DNA of 17,658 nucleotides from Actinomycetes bacterium (GCA_021785315.1 JAJYFX010000005.1:1-17658), one strand, 5' to 3'. Numbered from the stretch's first letter, positions 8,296-16,140 are shown. Notes: generated by a model not told the origin, from the letters alone. Translations and numbers: made by a program.

Positions 8296-9270
8296 TCAGG
8301 GCAATGTTGAAAGGTGTGAATTTGCACTCTGGTTTATCTGGGGTACTCCAAAGTTGATTTCAATTGTTTTCAGCAGGGAGTAATGATCGAGGCGCTGAGA
8401 GATATCCTGTCCTTTGCTGAGATCTGGTTCGATGACAAGCGTTAGTATATGTCCGCCTCCTCCTTTCGAAGCGATGCTCCCATCGTAGGTAAGACCGCGA
8501 TAATCACCCCCGTTGCCTTCATCCCATGTCACATAAAGCGCTCCGTTTTGTTTCCATGCCGACAGAGAGGTGATTTGATTTACCATATTGTCGAGCCATG
8601 TTCCGGCAGCTGCAGCCGAACAGTTGTGTCCGTCATTGCAAAGATTCGGCGTTATCCAAATGAAATTCGGAAGATTCGCCGATGAGTTAGCGAACTGTGA
8701 GGTTAAGTGACTGAGCGGCTTGATGTTCGAACATAACGTCAAGTTGGAGCGGATGTTGTCGAAATAGACAAATGGATCATGCTTGCCGGCGTACGTCCCG
8801 CCGGGCGCGTATGGGTACAGGTAACAGTCATTCGGAATGGATTCCATATAGGCCGCCCAGGGAATTCCGTTCCGGCTCAGTTCGGTCGGCAAGTTGGGAG
8901 CATTCACGTAACATCCCGTGCAGTCTGAGGAGATTCCAAATGTCGATCCGCCAATCAATGATAGGTAGTTGGGAAGAGACGGATGAGTCGTAGCAAAGTA
9001 GTTGGTGGTGTATGCCCAACGATGGGCTAGCTGACTGAACTGCGGGGTAGCCATTGCCGCACGGTAGCCGAGGTTTTCCATGACGATTACAAATACATGG
9101 GGATGCTTCGCTTGAGTGGCGTTGGCTGCAGTCGTTGTGGTGGCCTGGGTGATCGGGGTCACGGATGTCGTGGAAGTTGTCGGTGAACCAGCTGCAGGGG
9201 TCACGCCACAACTCGCAGTAACAAGCACTAGAACAGCGATTGAAAAATAAAGTTGGATCTTTCTTATCAT
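8296..9270 (-). CDS. Phosphoesterase-family lipoprotein (acid phosphatase/phospholipase C-like)
   Basis: Secreted lipid-anchored hydrolase of 324 residues. A signal peptide ends in the lipobox TASC (Cys21), followed by a Thr/Ser-rich linker to about residue 55. The phosphoesterase fold (PF04185) starts at HVFVIVMENLGY, with the metal-binding Glu65–Asn66. Other family marks are THPSLPNYLSLIGGST (about 95–110), WDEGN, GGGGHILTLVI and LDHYSLLKTIE, covering the alkaline-phosphatase-like metal site. Relatives include AcpA-type acid phosphatases and phospholipases C; the small size fits a phosphatase better. ATG 9270 has no strong ribosome-binding site. Neighbours on both sides point the other way, so it is probably transcribed alone. 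Confidence 0.85.
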   Translation of the reverse strand: MIRKIQLYFSIAVLVLVTASCGVTPAAGSPTTSTTSVTPITQATTTTAANATQAKHPHVFVIVMENLGYRAAMATPQFSQLAHRWAYTTNYFATTHPSLPNYLSLIGGSTFGISSDCTGCYVNAPNLPTELSRNGIPWAAYMESIPNDCYLYPYAPGGTYAGKHDPFVYFDNIRSNLTLCSNIKPLSHLTSQFANSSANLPNFIWITPNLCNDGHNCSAAAAGTWLDNMVNQITSLSAWKQNGALYVTWDEGNGGDYRGLTYDGSIASKGGGGHILTLVIEPDLSKGQDISQRLDHYSLLKTIEINFGVPQINQSANSHLSTLP

Positions 9271-9470
9271 GCGATTACAAGGTTACATCGCGAAAACCTT
9301 TTAGATCCGATCGCTGGCGTGCAAATGCTGCTTGCCCATTGCGAGGTTTCACCGAGCTACGAATATTGGCAAGCCAACTAAAATATCGATTGATGTTACA
9401 GTTCCGAGTCCGTTGTTTTTAGTACTTACAATGAGTCCCAGTTTCGTTTGCAATCCGAGTGGAGAGTGTG

Positions 9471-11015
9471 ATGACGCCTATACTTCAAAGTTTCAGCCAG
9501 GGCCGCTGGCAGTCGGGCGGGGGGGATGCAACACCTCTGCTAGATGCGTCAACCGGCGAAGAGGTTGCCCGTATTCCACGGGTTGGTCCAGACGTTGCCG
9601 CGATGTTGCAGTTTGCCAGAAAGATTGGCGGTCCGGAAATCCGCAAGCTCACCTTTACGCAAAGGGCTGCGATTCTCAAAGATCTGGGAAAATATCTTTT
9701 CGGACATATCGAGGAATTTGCTGCAATATCAGCTCGTACGGGCTCCACCAGACGAGACACGGCTGTCGATGTTGATGGTGGAATTGGAACTGTTGCCGTT
9801 TTCGCCAGCAAGGGCGGACGCGAACTTCCTGATTCGACCATTCTTTACGATGGGGATATCGAACTCTTGGGCAAAGGTGGAACCTTCGGCGGAAGACATA
9901 TCTATAGTTCCAGGCTTGGTGTTGCGGTGCAGATCAATGCTTTCAACTTTCCTGTTTGGGGAATGCTCGAGAAGTTTGCCCCTGCATTTCTGGCAGGAAT
10001 GCCTTCAGTTGTCAAGCCGGCGAGCCAGACCGCCTATCTAACGGAAGCAGTGGTCCGCAAGATTGACGAGTCCCATCTGCTGCCAGAAGGTGCAATCTCC
10101 CTCTTGTGTGCGGGTCCAGCGGGATTGATAGAAAACCTGACGGGTCAGGACACCGTATCATTTACCGGTTCAGCAGGTACAGCGCAGGCCTTGCGGAGCC
10201 ATGAGGTGGTCACAGGCCGATCGGTGGCATTCAATGCGGAAGCAGATTCATTGAACTGTTCGATCCTTGGAACAGACATTGTGCCAGAGGACGATGAATT
10301 CGGAGTCTTTGTTGACCAAATTGTCAATGAGATGGTAATAAAGGCAGGTCAAAAGTGTACTGCTATCCGCCGGGCGTTTATCCCGGTTTCCATCATCGAT
10401 GACGTCGCCGAGGCAATATCTGCGCGATTGGCTCAGACGGTAATAGGCAATCCGTCGGATCCCAGTGTTCAGATGGGACCGTTGGCGAGTTTGGCGCAGC
10501 GCACGGAGGTGCGAAGCAATATCCAGAAACTACTTGCAGCCGGTCAAGTGGTTTACGGCAATCCTGACTCTGTAAAAGTTGTTGGTGCGGACTCAGAAAA
10601 AGGGGCATTTCTGTCACCAATACTGCTCAGGGCCGATGACGTCTTTGCACCGGAGATACACTCGGTTGAGGCTTTCGGGCCTGTTTGCACCCTTTTGCCT
10701 TATCAGACCTTTGGAGAGGTGATCGAAGCTGCCGCAATGGGCGAGGGAAGTCTTGTCGGGTCTATCGTCACCACAGACACCGCGCTTGCGAAAGTACTTG
10801 TTCACGGACTCGCTCCATGGCACGGCAGACTGCTTGTTGTAGATAGCTCAAGCGCAGGGGAGTCGACAGGGCATGGAATTGCAATGCCGCAGATGCTCCA
10901 TGGCGGACCAGGGCGGGCGGGCGGCGGAGAAGAGCTCGGCGGTCTAAGGTCGCTAAGCCACTACATGCAGCGAACCGCAGTTCAAGGGCATCCCGACTTT
11001 CTGAAAAGTCTGTAG
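9471..11015 (+). CDS. PaaZ/BoxD-type semialdehyde dehydrogenase, lacking the MaoC domain
   Basis: Aldehyde dehydrogenase of 514 residues, closely following the dehydrogenase half of PaaZ from end to end (opening FSQGRWQSG; close [10 protein letters not shown]). Catalytic residues are visible: Cys296 in [10 protein letters not shown], the general base Glu257 in NAEADSLN, and the oxyanion Asn159 in NAFNFP. E. coli PaaZ is about 680 residues with a C-terminal MaoC hydratase that opens the oxepin ring; here the gene stops where that domain would begin. It therefore fits BoxD (3,4-dehydroadipyl-CoA semialdehyde, benzoyl-CoA pathway) or a split PaaZ. ATG 9471 is chosen over GTG 9459 because GGAG sits six bases upstream and the N-terminus then aligns with PaaZ. 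No other aromatic-degradation gene is in the window. Confidence 0.9.
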   Translation: MTPILQSFSQGRWQSGGGDATPLLDASTGEEVARIPRVGPDVAAMLQFARKIGGPEIRKLTFTQRAAILKDLGKYLFGHIEEFAAISARTGSTRRDTAVDVDGGIGTVAVFASKGGRELPDSTILYDGDIELLGKGGTFGGRHIYSSRLGVAVQINAFNFPVWGMLEKFAPAFLAGMPSVVKPASQTAYLTEAVVRKIDESHLLPEGAISLLCAGPAGLIENLTGQDTVSFTGSAGTAQALRSHEVVTGRSVAFNAEADSLNCSILGTDIVPEDDEFGVFVDQIVNEMVIKAGQKCTAIRRAFIPVSIIDDVAEAISARLAQTVIGNPSDPSVQMGPLASLAQRTEVRSNIQKLLAAGQVVYGNPDSVKVVGADSEKGAFLSPILLRADDVFAPEIHSVEAFGPVCTLLPYQTFGEVIEAAAMGEGSLVGSIVTTDTALAKVLVHGLAPWHGRLLVVDSSSAGESTGHGIAMPQMLHGGPGRAGGGEELGGLRSLSHYMQRTAVQGHPDFLKSL

Positions 11016-11362
11016 TGAAAATCCGACCCGACCTTATTATGACTAGCAAACCGGGCGGCCATGGCTGTAAGTGGAGATGAAAAGCTTACGATCTCGATGC
11101 GGATCAACCAAAATCACATACCGCAGGCAAACTCTAAATCAAAGTCTGTAGCTTTTCAGCCGCAGACTCTGGATCGCCGATCCCAATCAGCAAAGTTTCA
11201 TAGCCTTCATCATTGAGGGTGGTTGTGATTTCCCTGGTTCACGGTTACGGAGCATGGGTGCCCCGGTAGCAATTATGGCAATATGTCTTCTGGAAAATGC
11301 AATAGGCTGGAAGGTTTGAATTCTCCGCCTGCATATCTATGCTGCTACTCTTGCTGCAGCAG
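11016..11362. other. Gap between the convergent dehydrogenase and methyltransferase genes
   Basis: The 347 bases hold the possible gene remnant described at 11134–11336. A 6-base-pair inverted repeat (gctgct 11341–11346 / agcagc 11358–11363) overlaps the methyltransferase stop codon but has no T-run after it. No intact gene is seen. Confidence 0.45.
11134..11336 (-). pseudogene. Possible frameshifted gene remnant, family unknown
   Basis: Two minus-strand frames that each look protein-like abut here. The first, open from 11336, reads …FSRRHIAIIATGAPMLRNRE; the second, open from 11238 to a TAG at 11134, reads REITTTLNDEGYETLLIGIG and ends PESAAEKLQTLI. Removing the 8 bases ccagggaa, which repeat the preceding gaa, joins them into one continuous frame, as expected of a decayed C-terminal coding segment. 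No start codon or domain was identified. It could be chance; it is the only coding-like material in the gap 11016–11362. Confidence 0.3.
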
Positions 11363-12160
11363 CTAGGCCGGAGCTCCTTTGCGTCCCACCAGATGAAAAA
11401 CTCGACTGAGTTGGCGGTAGGGGTCTCGCCGGCTTGCCTCGAGCTCGACTGCGGCTATCGCTGCTAGCTCATTTTTATCGTTGGGGTCTAATTCGGCCCC
11501 GCTGAACTCGAGCCAGTCGACAAACAGCCAAACCCCATACCAGTGCAGGGGCTCCACGCCCTGGCTCCGCAGAATGCCGCTGAGTTCGTCTACCGTGTCG
11601 GCCCGACCTTGTACTCCCAGCACCCCAATCTCAGTTCTTGCGTCAAATGCCGCCAGCGCATCACTCCACCGCCGTTCCATGGCCGGGCGTATGGCCCCAG
11701 CCTTGGCATTTCCCGTCATGATCGAGACCACGCCTCCGGCGGCGACACACTGACACAGCTGGTTGACCATCGGTTCGGGTTGCTCAAGGTAGCCAAGTAC
11801 GCCATGACATAGCACGGCCGCGAAGCGTCGACCGTCAACGGCCTCGCTGGCGTTCTCGCCGTCGGCTTGTAACAGCGTTACTCGTCGCTGGACCTCATCG
11901 GGCAGCCGTTGGAGTCGCTGTTGCGCTTTGTCCATCATCGCCTGGGATCGGTCAAGCAACGTTACGTCGTATCCAGTTTGAGCCAGTGGAAATGACTGAT
12001 GGCCCGCACCTCCGCCGACGTCTAGCACAGTCGCTGGAGCTGGTGGCAGATGTTCAAGAAGGTGCTGATGCATTACGTAAGTGCGCACGTATCCCTTGAC
12101 CGAGGCGTAGGCCTCATCGGCAAATTTGTCAGCCAGGCCGGCCCAGATGTCATCACCCAC
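11363..12160 (-). CDS. SAM-dependent class I methyltransferase
   Basis: Cytosolic methyltransferase of 265 residues. SAM-binding motif I is VLDVGGGAGHQS (about 45–56), the acidic end of strand 2 is LLDRSQAM (68–75), and motif II/III are near LLQADGEN and FAAVLCHGVLGYL. The layout resembles the SmtA/CmoM and UbiE-like group; the substrate is unknown. GTG 12160 is the only reasonable start; the frame stays open 40 codons upstream but without a start codon. Base use differs from the neighbours: 40 of 60 bases are G/C at 11401–11460, against 23 of 60 at 14281–14340 in moaA, which may reflect separate acquisition. No adjoining gene on its strand suggests a role. Confidence 0.85.
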   Translation of the reverse strand: MGDDIWAGLADKFADEAYASVKGYVRTYVMHQHLLEHLPPAPATVLDVGGGAGHQSFPLAQTGYDVTLLDRSQAMMDKAQQRLQRLPDEVQRRVTLLQADGENASEAVDGRRFAAVLCHGVLGYLEQPEPMVNQLCQCVAAGGVVSIMTGNAKAGAIRPAMERRWSDALAAFDARTEIGVLGVQGRADTVDELSGILRSQGVEPLHWYGVWLFVDWLEFSGAELDPNDKNELAAIAAVELEASRRDPYRQLSRVFHLVGRKGAPA

Positions 12161-12476
12161 CAGACCAAGATACCAGCCGGAAGTTGGAAAGAAGTATCCT
12201 GCACCTAGCTGTCCGTACGAGTACGCGTGAACGGTGATTTTGAGGGCAACAAGGTCTTTGAAGGCTTCTGTCTTCTGACTTCAGTACGTGGTGTAGCAGA
12301 TCTTCCGGAAGAACTCATGCCTGGTTCCGTAAGAATCGGGCAAGTGGTCTGGCTGGTCCGCTCCCGGCACCTGTCATTCCGCCAGGTTCTGAGGCCAGAA
12401 ATTGCCGAAGGAGTTGAAAGAACGAAAATCCCCAACCCGCATCCACGCGGTCAGGACCTGAGCAAGAAGGACGGGG
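12161..12476. other. Gene-free stretch between methyltransferase and tRNA-Ala
   Basis: No supported gene. The plus-strand frame 12227–12523 runs into the tRNA and ends in residues that simply translate tRNA sequence. On the minus strand just past the tRNA, a small imperfect hairpin (about 12436–12451) followed by a T-containing run could end the tRNA transcript, but it is weak. Confidence 0.45.
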
Positions 12477-12549
12477 TGGAGGTGAGCGGACTCGAACCGC
12501 CGACTTCTACGTTGCGAACGTAGCGCTCTACCAGCTGAGCTACACCCCC
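12477..12549 (-). tRNA. tRNA-Ala (anticodon CGC)
   Basis: A 73-base cloverleaf read by eye. Acceptor stem GGGGGTG/CACCTCC (one G·T), D-arm GCTC-AGCTGGTA-GAGC, anticodon stem CTACG/CGTAG with loop TTCGCAA giving anticodon CGC (codon GCG, alanine), variable loop AAGTC, and T-arm GGCGG-TTCGAGT-CCGCT. The discriminator base is A. The CCA end is not encoded (ACCCC follows). It lies about 60 bases downstream of the small membrane-protein gene on the same strand. Confidence 0.96.
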
Positions 12550-12609
12550 GGCCAAGTTTCGATCTTACCTGTATCGGCCGTCTACGGAGTCCTTATCTGG
12601 CGGAACGTT

Positions 12610-13104
12610 TTAATTAAAAACGGCTTTTTTGAACTGGATAAGTAGCCCTACGTATGAAATGAGTGCAATAAACGTCAGTAGAGTCAGGAGTTCGAGAATT
12701 CTGGACCCCATCAAAAGGTTGATAACGAAAAGGACAAAAGTACTCGCGAGAAGGACCGTGAGTATGTTTTTACGACGTTTGAGCATTTGGTGATGGGCGA
12801 GGCGGGGGACCCTTGTATTGAAGCTACCCACTCTGTTCGGCTGTGAACTCAGCATTCGGTACTGATCTTGCAAGACGATTTCAGGCTCGACCCGACCGAA
12901 CTTAGTAAGAATAGTCCAAGATGAACTGCGGACTGCCTGCCTGCCAGGAATAGCGGTCATCGAAGTTGAACACTGGTGACCCAATACCCCAAGGGACTTA
13001 GAGAAGCTGCCAACTGAAGCAACATGACGCGAATCTCGCCATCTCACAATTAGTGGAATGGTGATGACGGCCGCCCACATTGATGCAACAATCGCCAGTA
13101 GCAT
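12610..13104 (-). CDS. Small three-helix membrane protein, GLPR/SepX-like candidate
   Basis: A 164-residue protein. An N-terminal membrane helix (about 2–20) ends in PLIVRWRDSRH. A polar region of about 90 residues follows, then LKRRKN leads into a helical hairpin (about 114–133 and 137–156) ending YVGLLIQFKK. That layout, with a short helix running into a P-L-x-x-R-x-R-D type junction and an Arg-rich patch before a helix pair, matches my memory of actinobacterial GLPR/SepX-type membrane proteins (M. tuberculosis Rv0996 is the galU–moeA-linked relative). Those proteins recruit or anchor the MoeA-like protein Glp at the divisome. The gene closes the series galU, moeA, moaA, moaC, consistent with this reading. 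It has ATG 13104 with a weak AAGGA site. A 133-base AT-rich gap precedes it, so it may have its own promoter. The family call is inference. Confidence 0.6.
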   Translation of the reverse strand: MLLAIVASMWAAVITIPLIVRWRDSRHVASVGSFSKSLGVLGHQCSTSMTAIPGRQAVRSSSWTILTKFGRVEPEIVLQDQYRMLSSQPNRVGSFNTRVPRLAHHQMLKRRKNILTVLLASTFVLFVINLLMGSRILELLTLLTFIALISYVGLLIQFKKAVFN

Positions 13105-13237
13105 TTATCAACAATTCCTTAAACTACAAATGTGTAATTACAAATATATCAAGCAAATTGCGGCTGTGCTTTTATATTTGAATAATTTTTACTACACACG
13201 AGTTTTTTGAGTGCGTAATTTTCGAATCTGTGGAAAA
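13105..13237 (-). promoter_or_regulatory. AT-rich spacer, possible promoter of the small membrane-protein gene
   Basis: The region is much richer in A/T than its flanks: 18 G/C in the 60 bases 13141–13200. It is the longest gap inside the minus-strand series. Several TATA-like stretches exist, but no −35/−10 pair with standard spacing stands out, so only a general promoter role is suggested. Confidence 0.3.
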
Positions 13238-13744
13238 CTAAAGGTTGAGTTCAGGAAGAGCGTCAGCTCCAGGTCTCTTCCAAAGGCCTGATCTGCCACC
13301 AACTTTTTCCCAAAGGGCCAGTTCACCGATGACCATAGTTCTATCCGCTGACTTGCACATATCGTAAACTGTGAGCGCAGCCACTGAGCATGCGGTGAGC
13401 GCTTCCATCTCGACTCCAGTGCGGTCCACAGTCTCTACTTGAGCTTCGATCTCAACGTAGTCGTCACCTATAGTGAAATTGATATAGATTGAGCCCACTA
13501 ACAGTGGATGGCACAAAGGGATGAGATCCGGGGTTCTCTTTGCTGCCTGAATACCAGCAATTCTCGCAGCTCCAAGAACGTCGCCTTTGGTAATTGCGTT
13601 GCTGGCAACTTTAGCGGTTGTTTCAGGCAACATGAAGACTTTGCACCTGGCAGTTGCGCGTCGGTGGGTGGGATCTTTGGGCGTAACATCGACCATGCGC
13701 GCTCGGCCGAGCGGGTCAATGTGGGTGAGGCTGCGGTCAGACAT
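13238..13744 (-). CDS. moaC: Cyclic pyranopterin monophosphate synthase MoaC
   Basis: Catalyses the second half of the first step of molybdenum-cofactor synthesis: it converts the MoaA product 3',8-cyclo-GTP into cyclic pyranopterin monophosphate. The 168 residues are the usual full length. Family marks are LTHIDPLGRARMVDV at the start, LIPLCHPL (about 74–81), VEMEALTACSVAALTVYDMCK with catalytic Asp128 and Lys131, and a WEKVGGRSG segment near the end. ATG 13744 is the natural start. It follows moaA on the same strand with 79 bases between, so MoaA and MoaC, which act consecutively, are probably made from one message. Confidence 0.97.
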   Translation of the reverse strand: MSDRSLTHIDPLGRARMVDVTPKDPTHRRATARCKVFMLPETTAKVASNAITKGDVLGAARIAGIQAAKRTPDLIPLCHPLLVGSIYINFTIGDDYVEIEAQVETVDRTGVEMEALTACSVAALTVYDMCKSADRTMVIGELALWEKVGGRSGLWKRPGADALPELNL

Positions 13745-13823
13745 TAGTTAATCCAAGGCCTTTCTTTACTGTGCGCTAAATCTGTAAATCGTTACTCTGC
13801 AAATTGATTCTAGGTATAACTGA

Positions 13824-14840
13824 TTAACCGCCGATTTGGCTCATAGATCTCGGCGGCCTGACAAAGTTGACTTTTCCGATGGCGTGGCCTGCCCATTTAG
13901 TTCCAACGGCTGAGCTTATTTCTTTGATTAGATCCTTGTCGCTTCCGCCCGATCGAAGGATTGCTCTAAGGTCGAAATCATTTACGGCAAAAAGACATGT
14001 CATAAACTTACCTTCGGCGGTTAGCCGGACCCGATCGCAATCGCCGCAAAATGGCTTTGTGACTGACGGTATTACGCCAATTTCCCCCATGCCGTCTTTA
14101 AATCTGAATCGTTGAGCCGGCTCAGGTCCATGAGATACGGGTTCAAGGGGGTAAACGTCGTTGATTTTCTCAACGATTTCATCTGCGGGAACCACCTTGT
14201 CCATGGTCCATGCGCCGTCAGCATCGAGTGGCATGAACTCAATGAATCGCGGCTGGAGCCCTTTGTCGCGTGCGAAAGTGGCGAAATCAACGATTTCGTT
14301 ATCATTCGTACCCCGTATCATCACGATGTTAAGTTTGATCGGGTCAAATCCAGCTTCAATAGCGGCGTCGATTCCGTCAAGAACCTTATCGAGATGATTT
14401 CGTCTAGCCATCAAGAAAAAAATATTTGGATCAAGTGAATCCAAGGAAATATTCAACCGGCCAAGGCCCGCAGCTTTCAGATCCTCAGCTATCAGCCTCA
14501 GTGAAGATCCGTTTGTCGTCATTGCGAGGTCCACGGGTTTGTTTGTCGACGGAATTATCAATTTAGAAAGTTTTTCAACGAGTACGGGCAGATCAGCACG
14601 GACTGTTGGCTCACCACCCGTAAGGCGTATGCCATCGAAGTCAAAGTGCTCGACAAAGATCTTTGCCAGGCGCGCTATCTCTTCAAAAGACAGCACTTCG
14701 GCTCGATCGAGCCACTTCAGACCTTCTTCCGGCATGCAGTAGGTGCACCGAAAATTGCATCTGTCTGTTATCGAAATTCTAAGATCCCTTACCCTGCGGT
14801 CAAAAGAATCAATGAGTGGGGTGAATCTTTTTGAAGACAC
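13824..14840 (-). CDS. moaA: GTP 3',8-cyclase MoaA
   Basis: Radical-SAM enzyme that starts molybdenum-cofactor synthesis by turning GTP into 3',8-cyclo-GTP. It has 338 residues, normal for the family. The N-terminal [4Fe-4S] site is CNFRCTYC (Cys28, 32, 35), followed by the SAM-binding LTGGEPTVR (73–81). The second, substrate-binding cluster uses Cys265, Cys268 and Cys282 (FCGDCDRVRL…TC). The protein ends in Gly-Gly, the essential tail that enters the active site. The GTG start at 14840 has only a weak upstream AGG, but the N-terminus fits. It sits between moeA and moaC, downstream of a double hairpin in the 76-base moeA–moaA spacer. Confidence 0.97.
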   Translation of the reverse strand: MSSKRFTPLIDSFDRRVRDLRISITDRCNFRCTYCMPEEGLKWLDRAEVLSFEEIARLAKIFVEHFDFDGIRLTGGEPTVRADLPVLVEKLSKLIIPSTNKPVDLAMTTNGSSLRLIAEDLKAAGLGRLNISLDSLDPNIFFLMARRNHLDKVLDGIDAAIEAGFDPIKLNIVMIRGTNDNEIVDFATFARDKGLQPRFIEFMPLDADGAWTMDKVVPADEIVEKINDVYPLEPVSHGPEPAQRFRFKDGMGEIGVIPSVTKPFCGDCDRVRLTAEGKFMTCLFAVNDFDLRAILRSGGSDKDLIKEISSAVGTKWAGHAIGKVNFVRPPRSMSQIGG

Positions 14841-14864
14841 AATTAAAAGCCTACTTTACCAGAT

Positions 14865-14909
14865 TGCAGTAACTGCACGCGGCTCCACCGATCAGCAAGG
14901 GGAGCCACG
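14865..14909 (-). promoter_or_regulatory. Double hairpin in the moeA–moaA spacer
   Basis: Read on the minus strand, CGTGGCTCC and GGAGCCGCG (14901–14909 and 14878–14886) pair over 9 positions with one G·T wobble that is a mismatch on the other strand, indicating RNA made from the minus strand. A second perfect hairpin, TGCAG-TTA-CTGCA (14865–14877), follows at once. The pair begins 7 bases after the moeA stop and has no T-run. It may be a processing or attenuation element setting moaA expression; I do not recognise a known molybdenum-cofactor riboswitch. Confidence 0.4.
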
Positions 14910-14916
14910 TCGAAAT

Positions 14917-16140
14917 TTACAGTACGCGCAGAATCAGCGTGTCTACTGTGTCGCCGGCTTGGTAACCATTTCCGTCTGGGATTATTGCGAGCGCGTTGGA
15001 GTTGGCCATCGAGTAAAGCAGGTGGCTTGACTGACCTGATTGGGGTTCAAGGTGAATCCTCTCGTCCATTCCCCATTTGGCGGTGACCCTCATGAAGTGG
15101 AGTTTTCCGTCGGGATGCCTGCGGATGTCGGTCTCTGTGACAGCAGGTACTGCTGTTCTGAAAAGATTTCGGTGGCCCATCATTTTTCTGATTGCCGGTC
15201 GCGCAAGAAGCTCAAATGAGACAGCCGACGATACCGGATTTCCAGGCAGTCCGAAAACTGGAGTCGAACCGATATGTCCGAATGCGAACGGTTTAGCGGG
15301 CTTGATTGCAATTTGCATCCAGGACATCGTTCCATTTGAGAGTTCGTCAAGGATCTGCTTCGTGTAGTCGAAATCGCCAACGCTGACTCCTCCAGACGAT
15401 AAAAGCACATCACATGATGAGGCTGCTTCCAGAAATCCATGCCGGAGGCTTTCTTTGTCATCCCTGATTGTCCCGAGATCTATGGGTATGGCATTCATTT
15501 CCTTTACCAGACTGAACAGCATGGGCCTGTTTGAGTCGCGAATTTGGCCCGGCTGGAGTGGTCCTGGGCCATCAGCCAGCTCGCTTCCGGTGGAAAGTAT
15601 TCCTACCCTGGCTCGGGGGAATGCCGCTACCTCGGAAATTCCAAGGCTGGCTAAAACCCCGAGGTGGCCTGCAAACAATTGTGAGTTGTTTGGGAAGAGC
15701 AACTGGCCCTGAATTATATCGCTTCCCGCTTTTCTCACATTTTCAAATTCACCGGGCTTTTTTGAAAATGTGAGAAAGCTCTTGCCGTCTTTTTCGGTGA
15801 CGACTGAATCTTCCACCATTAATACACAGTCGGCGCCTTCCGGCATTGGCGCGCCGGTCATGATTCGTACGGTAGCCGAGGCGCTGACAGGAATGTCGCC
15901 AGAGTCGCCGGCTGCAATGGTTCCTATGATTTCGAACTCTTTGGTTCCGGCCCGAACGGACTCGGAATTGAGGGCGAAGCCGTCTACGGCTGTGTTATCG
16001 AACGGAGGTACAGACTCGCTTGCATATATTGCGGCGTAAATAACGAGACCGTCACAGTCCGTGAGCGGGATCTTCCTCGTTTGAAGTTGTGATATGGATT
16101 CAAGGACTTTCTGTTGCGCTTCTTGCAGTTCAATCATCAC
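14917..16140 (-). CDS. moeA: Molybdopterin molybdotransferase MoeA / gephyrin-like Glp
   Basis: Inserts molybdate into adenylylated molybdopterin. The 407 residues are a full-length MoeA. Marks in order: PPFDNTAVDGFAL (about 45–57), RIMTGAPMPEGADCVLMVED, GILSTGSEL and RDSNRPML, SSGGVSVGDFDY, IKPAKPFAFG and GLPGNPVSSAVSFE. Starts are GTG 16140 or ATG 16137, after AGGGAAATTA. It lies 48 bases after galU on the same strand. In mycobacteria and corynebacteria the galU-linked MoeA paralogue (Glp) also binds FtsZ and takes part in division. Here it adjoins moaA and moaC, which argues for a real cofactor role, but a dual role is open given the membrane gene downstream. The coding sequence holds a perfect 17-base inverted repeat (15731–15777). 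Confidence 0.95.
   Translation of the reverse strand: MMIELQEAQQKVLESISQLQTRKIPLTDCDGLVIYAAIYASESVPPFDNTAVDGFALNSESVRAGTKEFEIIGTIAAGDSGDIPVSASATVRIMTGAPMPEGADCVLMVEDSVVTEKDGKSFLTFSKKPGEFENVRKAGSDIIQGQLLFPNNSQLFAGHLGVLASLGISEVAAFPRARVGILSTGSELADGPGPLQPGQIRDSNRPMLFSLVKEMNAIPIDLGTIRDDKESLRHGFLEAASSCDVLLSSGGVSVGDFDYTKQILDELSNGTMSWMQIAIKPAKPFAFGHIGSTPVFGLPGNPVSSAVSFELLARPAIRKMMGHRNLFRTAVPAVTETDIRRHPDGKLHFMRVTAKWGMDERIHLEPQSGQSSHLLYSMANSNALAIIPDGNGYQAGDTVDTLILRVL
15731..15777 (-). repeat. Perfect 17-base inverted repeat inside moeA
   Basis: Left arm tttctcacattttcaaa (15731–15747) and right arm tttgaaaatgtgagaaa (15761–15777) are exact reverse complements around a 13-base loop. The encoded residues are FLTFSKKPGEFENVRK, an ordinary MoeA surface segment. 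The hairpin would form in the mRNA within the moeA reading frame. Confidence 0.9.

Noticed and set aside
9240..9422. Plus-strand ORF before the dehydrogenase gene
   Set aside because: It starts inside the opposite-strand phosphoesterase gene and has no coding character.
12161..12280. In-frame upstream extension of the methyltransferase
   Set aside because: The frame is open for 40 codons and looks protein-like, but it has no start codon, and the family N-terminus fits GTG 12160.
12227..12523. Plus-strand ORF overlapping the tRNA-Ala
   Set aside because: Its C-terminus (VEVSGLEPPTSTLRT) is a translation of antisense tRNA sequence, a common false gene call.
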